This document shows, in pieces, positions 5,560-11,118 of a DNA stretch of 14,589 bases. The notes under the pieces are model-generated. The model was not told the DNA's origin and made no database searches. It saw only the letters and a program-made list of their open reading frames with translations. The stretch is from Propionibacteriaceae bacterium (GTDB taxonomy: Bacteria > Actinomycetota > Actinomycetes > Propionibacteriales > Propionibacteriaceae): contig JAIRVA010000213.1 in the NCBI GenBank assembly GCA_031254155.1, forward strand, positions 1 to 14,589, given 5' to 3'. The translations under genes and the position numbers were made by a program. Numbering within the stretch: the stretch's first letter is position 1; every line of letters starts with the position of its first letter.

Positions 5560-6903
5560 ATGACGAATGGCACTTCGACAGCGCTGCTGACGGACGAGTA
5601 CGAGTTGACGATGGTCCGGGCGGCCCTCAAATCCGGTACGGCCCACCGGGAATCGGTGTTCGAGTTGTTCGCACGCCGCTTGCCGCCCGGGCGCCGCTAC
5701 GGGGTCGTGGCCGGCGTCGGGCGCGCACTGGAGGCGCTCGCGGGTTTCCGGTTCGGCGACGCGGAACTGGGCTTCCTGGAGCGGGAGCAGATCATTGACG
5801 GCCCGACGGCGGAATTCCTGGCTGACTACCGGTTCCGCGGTTCGATCTGGGGGTACGGCGAGGGCGACCTGTACTTCCCCGGCTCGCCGCTCGTCATCGT
5901 CCAGGGTACCTTCGCGGAGGCCGTCGTCCTGGAGACTCTACTATTGTCGATTTACAACTACGACTCGGCGGTCGCGTCGGCGGCGTCGCGCATGACGCTC
6001 ATGGCCGAGGACCGGCCCTGCATCGAAATGGGGTCGCGGCGGATCAACGAGCACGCGGCGGTCGCGGCGGCGCGGGCCGCGTACGTGGCAGGCTTCGCGT
6101 CGACCTCGAACCTGGAGGCCGGGCGGCAGTACGGCGTCCCGACCTCCGGTACGGCGGCCCATTCGTTCACCCTGCTTCACGACAGCGAGGAGGCGGCCTT
6201 CCGGGCCCAGATCGCCACGCTGGGGGAGTCCACGACGCTGCTCGTCGACACGTACGACATCGAAGCGGCGGTCCGGACCGGGGTTGAGATCACCGGGGGC
6301 CGCCTGGGGGCCGTCCGCATCGACTCGGGCGACCTGACCGCCACCGCGCGGGAGGTCCGGGCGCTGCTGGACGAGCTGGGTGCCACCAAGACCCGCATCA
6401 TTGTGACCTCTGACTTGGACGAATGGCAACTGGCGGCCCTGTCGGGCGCACCCGTCAACGGCTACGGGGTGGGGACGTCGCTGGTGACCGGCTCCGGTGC
6501 GCCGACGTGCTCCATGGTCTACAAACTGGTCGCCCGCGCCGCCTCCGACGCGCCGGGCGCACCCCTCGTCGCCGTGGCCAAGAAGTCGGCGGCGAAGGCG
6601 ACGGTGGGCGGGCGGAAGTACGCGGCCCGCCGGCTCGACGCCAAGGGTATCGCCGAGGCGGAGCTCATCCGGGTGACGGGGCTGCCCGAGCGCGATGACA
6701 ACGACCGGGTACTGCTCCGCGAGTTGGTGAGGGACGGTGAGGTTGTCGGCGCCGAGCCGCTCGCCACCGCCCGCGCCCGCCACGAGGCGGCCCGCGCCGA
6801 GCTGCCGCGGGACGGCTACAAGATGAGCCGCGGCGAACCGGTGATCCCCACATTTTTCCTGGACGAGCGGGGTACGTTCCTGCCGACGCCGTACGGGAGC
6901 TGA
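5560..6903 (+). CDS. pncB: Nicotinate phosphoribosyltransferase (NAPRTase)
   Basis: Makes nicotinate mononucleotide from nicotinate and PRPP with ATP, the first step of NAD salvage (Preiss-Handler route). The 447-residue protein starts MTNGTSTALLTDEYELTMV, a typical family start. It contains VFELFARRLP (33-42), RYGVVAGVGRALEAL (46-60), NYDSAVASAASRM (133-145), EMGSRRINEHAA (156-167), and TSGTAAHSF (195-203), where His201 corresponds to the auto-phosphorylated histidine. Further on come LLVDTYD, the phosphate-binding VRIDSGDL, IIVTSDLDE, GYGVGTSLVTG, and MVYKLV. The ATG at 5560 was chosen over the upstream-open frame (from 5479) because of the -10 spacing and the protein N-terminus. Its product NaMN is also a substrate of CobT, a functional link to the cob operon. 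Confidence 0.95.
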   Translation: MTNGTSTALLTDEYELTMVRAALKSGTAHRESVFELFARRLPPGRRYGVVAGVGRALEALAGFRFGDAELGFLEREQIIDGPTAEFLADYRFRGSIWGYGEGDLYFPGSPLVIVQGTFAEAVVLETLLLSIYNYDSAVASAASRMTLMAEDRPCIEMGSRRINEHAAVAAARAAYVAGFASTSNLEAGRQYGVPTSGTAAHSFTLLHDSEEAAFRAQIATLGESTTLLVDTYDIEAAVRTGVEITGGRLGAVRIDSGDLTATAREVRALLDELGATKTRIIVTSDLDEWQLAALSGAPVNGYGVGTSLVTGSGAPTCSMVYKLVARAASDAPGAPLVAVAKKSAAKATVGGRKYAARRLDAKGIAEAELIRVTGLPERDDNDRVLLRELVRDGEVVGAEPLATARARHEAARAELPRDGYKMSRGEPVIPTFFLDERGTFLPTPYGS

Positions 6904-6965
6904 CGGCCCGGCCTCGCCGCCGACCGGCGTGGCTCGCGGCGGACTGGCCAGCCCGTGGGCGATAC

Positions 6966-7006
6966 TAGGGAAGTGCTGATCTACATGGTAGATCAGCGGT
7001 TCCCTA
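6966..7006. repeat. 41-nt near-perfect inverted repeat between pncB and the LCP gene
   Basis: Outer arms TAGGGAA (6966-6972) and TTCCCTA (7000-7006) and inner arms GCTGATCTAC (6975-6984) and GTAGATCAGC (6988-6997) are all perfect, separated only by a 2-nt mismatch and a 3-nt loop ATG. As RNA this would be a very stable hairpin; as DNA it is a strong candidate operator. No T-run follows, so a classical intrinsic terminator is not obvious. It lies 62 bp after pncB and 29 bp before the next start codon. A GATACT hexamer at 6961-6966 could be a -10, which would put the palindrome at the very start of the transcript. Confidence 0.7.
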
Positions 7007-7026
7007 AGAGGGCATGACGTGAGATC

Positions 7027-7031
7027 GGAGG
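7027..7031 (+). promoter_or_regulatory. Strong ribosome-binding site of the LCP gene
   Basis: GGAGG ends 4 nt before the ATG at 7036 and fixes this start. It stands out in a window where most promoter-proximal genes have no Shine-Dalgarno sequence. Confidence 0.7.
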
Positions 7032-7035
7032 GTGT

Positions 7036-8478
7036 ATGACGGATGTGATGGGGCTTGCCCATCGCAGCGAGGTGGTGAAGACGCGGCGCGGCTACACGCT
7101 CACCGCGTTGGGTCTCCTCTTCCCCGGCTCTGCCCAGGCGCTGCACGGCTCGCGGAAGGTGGGGCGGTTCGCCCTAAAACTGTGGCTGATCCTTGTTGCG
7201 CTCGCCCTCCTCGCCCTTGTCCTGACCCTCGTTTTCCGCAACGCCATGATCGGTTTCTTCGCCAACAGTGTCGTGCTCAGGGTCTTGGCGGTCGCCATCT
7301 TCGTCGTCGGGGCGTTCTGGACCATCCTGGCGCTCAACACCTGGTGGATCGCGCGTCCGCGCGGAATGGGCGTCAAGAAGGGCGCCATCTACTCGGTGAT
7401 CGCGCTGGTGCTGGCCGTCGTACTCGCCACCGGGACGGCCTGGGCCACCCGCGCGGCCTGGGTGACGGGCGGGGCCCTCGGCAACATCTTCGGTGGCGGC
7501 GGCCAGACCGTGCAGAACAAGGGCCGCTACAACATCCTGCTCATGGGTCTTGACACCGGTCCTGACCGCTGGGGGACGCGACCGGACTCCGTCACCGTCG
7601 CGAGCATCAGCATCGCGACGGGCCGGACGGTCCTGTTCAGCCTGCCGCGCAACCTGGAGATGGTGCCGTTCCCGGAGGGTACGCCGCTCCACGCGGTGTA
7701 CCCGGGCGGGTACAACTGCCCCAAGGAAGAGTGTCTCCTCAACGCCGTCTATCTCGCGGGCCTCGAGCACGCCGATCTGTACCCCGGGGTGGCCGATCCG
7801 GGGATCCAGGCGATGCTCGACGCCGCGACCGGCATCACCGGGCTCGCCATGAACTACTACGCCGCGGTCGACATGCAGGGCCTTATCGACCTCATCGACG
7901 CCCTGGGCGGGCTCACGATCACGATCCAGAAGCGGCTGCCCCTCAACAAGGCAGACGGGGTATTTTTGGAGGCGGGGACGCAGCACCTCGACGGCTACAA
8001 CACGCTGTGGTTCGCCCGGACCCGCCAGGACGGGTCGGACTACGACCGTATGCAGCGCCAGAAGTGCGTGATGGCGGCGATGCTCCAGCAGCTCAACCCG
8101 AGTGACGTGGCCGCGCGGTTCACCGCGTTGGCGCAGGCGTCCGGTGCAACGTTGAAGACGTCGGTACCGACCTCCCAGATCGGGACGCTGATCGACCTGG
8201 CCGTGAAGGCGAAGGCCCTGCCCATCGTCTCGGTGTCCTTCACGCCGCCCTTCATCGCGGCCGGGAATCCCGACTACCCCCTCATTCAGACCACCGTGGC
8301 GAACACCATCCTGCAATCCGAGGCCCTCGACTCCCCGGCGGCCACCGCGCCGACGACGACTACCGCCACGACCGCGGCGCCGACCGATCCGGGAACAGGT
8401 CCCGCCGCACCCGACACGGCTCAACCGGCCGGGGGGAACGTCGTGGACAACCTCGACCAGGTCTGTTCGGTGGGCTAA
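7036..8478 (+). CDS. LytR-CpsA-Psr (LCP) family cell-wall glycopolymer ligase
   Basis: LCP proteins transfer lipid-linked glycopolymers to peptidoglycan outside the membrane. The 480-residue protein has a multi-pass N-terminus (membrane segments about 46-68, 80-104, 117-139, possibly a short one at 22-36). The LCP domain runs from about 163 to 350: YNILLMGLDTG, RPDSVTVASIS (182-192, Asp184), FSLPRNLEM (201-209, usually S-[IL]-PRD, here Asn after Arg205), NYYAAVDMQGLIDLIDALGG (273-292), and the Arg-rich HLDGYNTLWFARTRQDGSDYDRMQRQ (317-342) that binds the pyrophosphate lipid. A Thr/Ala/Pro-rich linker (about 420-450) precedes the C-terminus NLDQVCSVG. The cysteine pair region NCPKEEC may form an extracytoplasmic disulfide. 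Several membrane helices instead of one is a known variant. The TAA stop directly abuts the fold-back element. The polymer attached is unknown. Confidence 0.9.
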   Translation: MTDVMGLAHRSEVVKTRRGYTLTALGLLFPGSAQALHGSRKVGRFALKLWLILVALALLALVLTLVFRNAMIGFFANSVVLRVLAVAIFVVGAFWTILALNTWWIARPRGMGVKKGAIYSVIALVLAVVLATGTAWATRAAWVTGGALGNIFGGGGQTVQNKGRYNILLMGLDTGPDRWGTRPDSVTVASISIATGRTVLFSLPRNLEMVPFPEGTPLHAVYPGGYNCPKEECLLNAVYLAGLEHADLYPGVADPGIQAMLDAATGITGLAMNYYAAVDMQGLIDLIDALGGLTITIQKRLPLNKADGVFLEAGTQHLDGYNTLWFARTRQDGSDYDRMQRQKCVMAAMLQQLNPSDVAARFTALAQASGATLKTSVPTSQIGTLIDLAVKAKALPIVSVSFTPPFIAAGNPDYPLIQTTVANTILQSEALDSPAATAPTTTTATTAAPTDPGTGPAAPDTAQPAGGNVVDNLDQVCSVG

Positions 8479-8640
8479 GGACACGTTCGTTAATAAATGG
8501 TGTAAGTGACGGTTTCGGGGCGGGATGGCTGATAAGGCGGAGTGCCCGGAGGCGTAGTGGAACTACGCCGCAGCGGCCGACAACGCCATCAGGCGCCCGA
8601 TCCCGGAAGCGACACGCGGCAGTTACTCACGAACGTGTCC
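8479..8640. mobile_element. 162-bp fold-back (MITE-like) element
   Basis: Perfect 12-bp terminal inverted repeats GGACACGTTCGT (8479-8490) and ACGAACGTGTCC (8629-8640) bound a sequence that folds back on itself along its whole length. The centre is a perfect 8-bp stem GGCGTAGT (8551-8558) / ACTACGCC (8562-8569) with loop GGA, exactly at the element midpoint. Between them the left arm and the complement of the right arm align with few gaps. Both ends are flanked by TAA (8476-8478 and 8641-8643), which may be a 3-bp target duplication; the left TAA is the stop codon of the LCP gene. There is no ORF inside. It sits between convergent genes and could serve as a bidirectional terminator. Confidence 0.6.
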
Positions 8641-8653
8641 TAAGGGCCGCCGG

Positions 8654-9106
8654 TTACTCCTTGTCAGAAGGTGATAGTACGGGGTTCCGGTGGCGGGGCT
8701 CTGAGGGATCCGGCCGGTAGCCCCCGTCGTCCAGCCCGGCGAGGATTTCCAGCGGGTGGCCGAGGGCGCGGTCGCGGGTGAGGGCGTAGCTCAGGGGGAG
8801 GTACAGGACGTACAACGGCAGGAACGCCCACCCCAGGACGACGTACTGTGTGGAATGCCGCGCCTCGTGGGCGATGACGCGGGGCAGCCGGGCCGTCAGC
8901 TCGGGGAAGGTCCGGGACGTGATGAGAACATTGCCGATGGTGAAGGCGCTGGCGGCCGGGAAGCGGAATCGGTACCCCTCGGCGAGGGTCAGCCCGTCCG
9001 GACCGGGCCGGGTGGTGGCGTGACCGAGTCGTGCGATGGCCAACCCGATGGGGGTCGCACCGTTGAGGAGGTTCGCCCAGCGCCGTACCGTACTGCCGAA
9101 ATTCAT
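8654..9106 (-). CDS. Small zincin-like HExxH protein of unknown function
   Basis: 150 residues from an ATG that overlaps the corA stop in ATGA, so it is translationally coupled to corA. The key feature is VIAHEARHSTQYVVLGWAFLPLYVLYLP: HEARH (80-84) fits the HExxH metal motif, followed by a hydrophobic stretch (91-107) and then GHPLEILAGLDDGGY (116-130), where Glu120 could be the third ligand. The same order (HExxH, aromatic/hydrophobic segment, N/H-P-x-E, GGY) occurs in short uncharacterised proteins I recall from actinobacteria and resembles DUF4157-type zincin fragments. An upstream part SAFTIGNVLITS (53-64) is also typical of these. No signal peptide was seen. The frame is open upstream to 9430 as a shadow of corA. 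Whether it is a peptidase or a structural remnant cannot be decided here. Confidence 0.65.
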   Translation of the reverse strand: MNFGSTVRRWANLLNGATPIGLAIARLGHATTRPGPDGLTLAEGYRFRFPAASAFTIGNVLITSRTFPELTARLPRVIAHEARHSTQYVVLGWAFLPLYVLYLPLSYALTRDRALGHPLEILAGLDDGGYRPDPSEPRHRNPVLSPSDKE

Positions 9107-10068
9107 AGCCAATTGTTCCGCTTGAAGATGAAGACCAGGGTCCCGACCGAGGCGAGGATGAGCGCGACGGCCAGGACCAGGCCGCTGGTCGCGGAAAAGC
9201 CGGGGTACGGGATGTTCATGCCGAACCAGCCGGTGATCATGGTCGGGACGGCGATGATGGCGGCCCAGGCGGCGAGCTTCTTCATGACCTCGTTCATCCG
9301 CGAGTCGTTGAGCGCGAGGCTGGCCTCGAAGATGGAGGCGATGAGATCGCGCAGGGCGTCCACCCACTCCGAGGCGCGGAGGACGTGGTCGTTGATATCC
9401 TCCCAGTACGCGCGGAGCTCGAGCGGCCACTCCTCGGCGAGCGACTGGCGGAGGATGGAGGCGACGATGTCGCGGGTCTGGGGAATGATGCGGTGGAGGG
9501 CGACGAGGTGCCCGCGGACCTGGAACGTCCGGCGTTGCAGCGACTGGAGGTCGGGGCGCTCGGAGAACAGCTCCCGGCTCAGATCATCGGTTTCCACATC
9601 GAGGTTTTCGAGCACCTCGAACTGGAAGTCGACGATGACATCCAGCAACCCCTGGAGCAGGCCGTGGACCCCCCACTGGGGTAGGTGCTGATCCTGGCGC
9701 CACCGTTCCACGACCAGGTTCATGGCGGCACTGTCGTCCTGCCGGATGGTGATGAGCGCGGTGTCAAGGATGTACGCGCTGATCCGCGACGTCATGACGC
9801 GGTGGCTGGAGTTCCACGCCGCGTACGTCGTCAGGAAGGCGTACGAACCGAGGTGGACGATCTTCGGGCGTTCCCGGACCGACAGGGCGTCCTCCAGGGT
9901 GTGGGAGTCGAGGCGGAGGATGTGGCCCAACTCGGCCAGCACGTCCGGCGACGGGGCGACCAGGTCGAGCCAGACAAGTCCCTCAGTCATCAGGGCAGGC
10001 AGGTCAGCGAGGGAAACGGTCCGATCCGTTTCCCGCCCGTCCACCCACAAAATCCCACGTTGCGTCAC
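9103..10068 (-). CDS. corA: CorA-type magnesium/cobalt transporter
   Basis: Membrane channel for Mg2+ (or Co2+/Ni2+) of the CorA family. The long N-terminal cytoplasmic domain is followed by two C-terminal membrane helices: about 263-282 (KLAAWAAIIAVPTMITGWF) and 297-315 (LVLAVALILASVGTLVFIF). The selectivity motif GMN is in GWFGMNIPYPG just after the first helix, and the protein ends FKRNNWL, a normal CorA tail with basic residues. I place the start at the GTG at 10068 (321 residues) because it lies 7 nt after a TACAAT -10 hexamer (10081-10076). The in-frame ATG at 10077 overlaps that hexamer and would be mostly outside the transcript; using it would add three residues. The frame stays open to 10320 through the decamer repeats, but that part is Gly/Arg-rich shadow. 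Its stop overlaps the next gene in ATGA. Confidence 0.9.
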   Translation of the reverse strand: MTQRGILWVDGRETDRTVSLADLPALMTEGLVWLDLVAPSPDVLAELGHILRLDSHTLEDALSVRERPKIVHLGSYAFLTTYAAWNSSHRVMTSRISAYILDTALITIRQDDSAAMNLVVERWRQDQHLPQWGVHGLLQGLLDVIVDFQFEVLENLDVETDDLSRELFSERPDLQSLQRRTFQVRGHLVALHRIIPQTRDIVASILRQSLAEEWPLELRAYWEDINDHVLRASEWVDALRDLIASIFEASLALNDSRMNEVMKKLAAWAAIIAVPTMITGWFGMNIPYPGFSATSGLVLAVALILASVGTLVFIFKRNNWL

Positions 10069-10075
10069 ACCAGTC

Positions 10076-10081
10076 ATTGTA
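10076..10081 (-). promoter_or_regulatory. -10 element of the corA promoter
   Basis: TACAAT on the minus strand, close to consensus, 7 nt upstream of the GTG at 10068. The -35 position (about 10099-10104) falls inside the decamer repeats and has no consensus match, so repeat-bound protein or DNA geometry may matter for this promoter. Confidence 0.55.
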
Positions 10082-10089
10082 GTGGCCCG

Positions 10090-10159
10090 CCGGACCCTGC
10101 CGGATCCCGCCGGACCCTGCCGGACCCTGCCAGACCCTGCCGGACCCTGCCAGATCCCG
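10090..10159. repeat. Seven tandem 10-bp repeats upstream of corA
   Basis: Seven units in perfect register with no gap: CCGGACCCTG at 10090, 10110, 10120 and 10140; CCGGATCCCG at 10100; CCAGACCCTG at 10130; CCAGATCCCG at 10150. Changes are limited to positions 3, 6 and 9 of the unit. The period is about one helical turn, so all units face the same side of the DNA. The array covers the -35 region and upstream region of the corA promoter. Copy number could vary by slippage. Confidence 0.9.
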
Positions 10160-10283
10160 CGAAAGCGTCCAAACGCGCGTCTGGGGGGACGAAAACGTAC
10201 CGCAATCCCGCAATCGACGGTCAGAAGTCCGGAGAAGGCGTTGGTTAGCGGAGTTGCGGTCGCCACTGACGGAAGTACGGTTG
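10160..10283. other. Intergenic stretch between corA promoter region and the phosphatase gene
   Basis: No gene seen. It contains a widely spaced 7-bp inverted repeat (ACCGCAA near 10198, TTGCGGT near 10254) that could help terminate the minus-strand phosphatase transcript, but the pairing is weak. Confidence 0.3.
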
Positions 10284-11057
10284 TTACTTCGCGGCCAGCG
10301 CCGTTCGTACCAACTCCCACTGGTCAGCGGGTACGACGGAGAGCGGAGCGCAGGTGACTCCCGGACGGTAGTCGTCGCCCGCCAGGGTGGCCGAGCGGCC
10401 ACCAGATTCGACGGTCATGAGCGCGCCGGCGAGGTGGTCCCAGGGCTTGCCCTCGCGGTACAACAGGAAGTCGAACTCGCCTTCGACGAGTCGCGGGTAG
10501 TCGATGCCGCAGGCACTGGCCCCGCGGACGAGATCGATCACGTCGGGGGGCGTGGCGAGGCGGACGTACGCCGACCCGAGCAGCCGCTCCCGCGCCGCCC
10601 GCCGGACAACCGGCTCACCGCCCAAGCGGACCCCGGCCCCCGACTCGGCCTGGTACATGGCCTGGTTGACCGGTTGGTAGATCCACCCCTCCACCGTCGT
10701 ACCCGCCCGGACGTGCGCGACCATGATCGCGAAGTTGGGGGAACCGTTGGCGAAGTTGCGCGTACCGTCAACCGGGTCGATCACCCAGGCGTCCTCCGCC
10801 GTGGCCAGGCCGTCCAGGCTTGTGGGGTCGGCGAAAACCTGCTCCTCGCCGACGATGAACGCGGTGGGCCGCAGGTCCCGGATGGCGCGGGCGATCGCCG
10901 CCTCGGCCTCGCGGTCGGCGATGGTCACGAGGTCCCCCGGGTGCTTCTCCGCCACGTCACCGGCCTGTAGGGTACCGAAGCGTGGCATGACGATCTCCGC
11001 GGCGACGGTCAGAATGGTGTCGGTGACGGCGTCAGCAATACTGTCAGATGATCTCAC
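10284..11057 (-). CDS. Inositol monophosphatase family phosphatase
   Basis: Mg2+-dependent sugar-phosphate or amino-alcohol-phosphate phosphatase; relatives include SuhB, ImpA and the actinobacterial histidinol phosphatase HisN, and the substrate cannot be decided. The 257 residues carry all catalytic metal motifs: GDLVTIADRE (41-50), IVGEEQ (68-73), WVIDPVDGTRNFANGSPNFA (91-110) with Asp94 and Asp97, and KPWDHLAGALMTVESGG (204-220) with Asp207. A GTG start at 11057 is chosen because it lies 7 nt after a TAAAGT -10 hexamer, and it yields VRSSDSIADAVTDTIL, a normal family N-terminus. An ATG at 11102 would lie upstream of this promoter. It is divergent from metH, with 61 bp between starts. The role may be phosphatidylinositol/mycothiol precursor or histidine synthesis, both common in actinobacteria; that is inference. 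Confidence 0.9.
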   Translation of the reverse strand: MRSSDSIADAVTDTILTVAAEIVMPRFGTLQAGDVAEKHPGDLVTIADREAEAAIARAIRDLRPTAFIVGEEQVFADPTSLDGLATAEDAWVIDPVDGTRNFANGSPNFAIMVAHVRAGTTVEGWIYQPVNQAMYQAESGAGVRLGGEPVVRRAARERLLGSAYVRLATPPDVIDLVRGASACGIDYPRLVEGEFDFLLYREGKPWDHLAGALMTVESGGRSATLAGDDYRPGVTCAPLSVVPADQWELVRTALAAK

Positions 11058-11064
11058 CTCCACC

Positions 11065-11070
11065 ACTTTA
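11065..11070 (-). promoter_or_regulatory. -10 element of a leaderless phosphatase-gene promoter
   Basis: TAAAGT on the minus strand ends 7 nt before the GTG at 11057. The GGAGGT just upstream of that GTG looks like a Shine-Dalgarno sequence but is too close to serve this start. Confidence 0.45.
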
Positions 11071-11106
11071 CCCGGCAGTCGGCGCAGGCGGGTTTGGTCC
11101 ATGCCA

Positions 11107-11112
11107 TATCCT
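11107..11112 (+). promoter_or_regulatory. -10 element of a leaderless metH promoter
   Basis: TATCCT lies 6 nt upstream of the metH ATG at 11119. With only 61 bp between divergent starts there is no space for a cobalamin or SAM riboswitch ahead of metH. Confidence 0.5.
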
Positions 11113-11118
11113 TGACCT

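Noticed and set aside
5941..7146. 401-codon minus-strand open frame opposite pncB
   Set aside because: Composition of a shadow frame; it also crosses the long palindrome and the start of the LCP gene, while pncB on the plus strand is unmistakable.
7174..8484. 436-codon minus-strand open frame opposite the LCP gene
   Set aside because: Arg/His/Gly-rich shadow with no domain; the plus strand encodes a clear LCP protein.
10090..10159. CRISPR array
   Set aside because: Units are 10 bp, contiguous and without spacers.
10078..10320. N-terminal extension of CorA through the decamer repeats
   Set aside because: It gives a repetitive GPAGSGRVR-type peptide not found in CorA, and it lies upstream of the best promoter.
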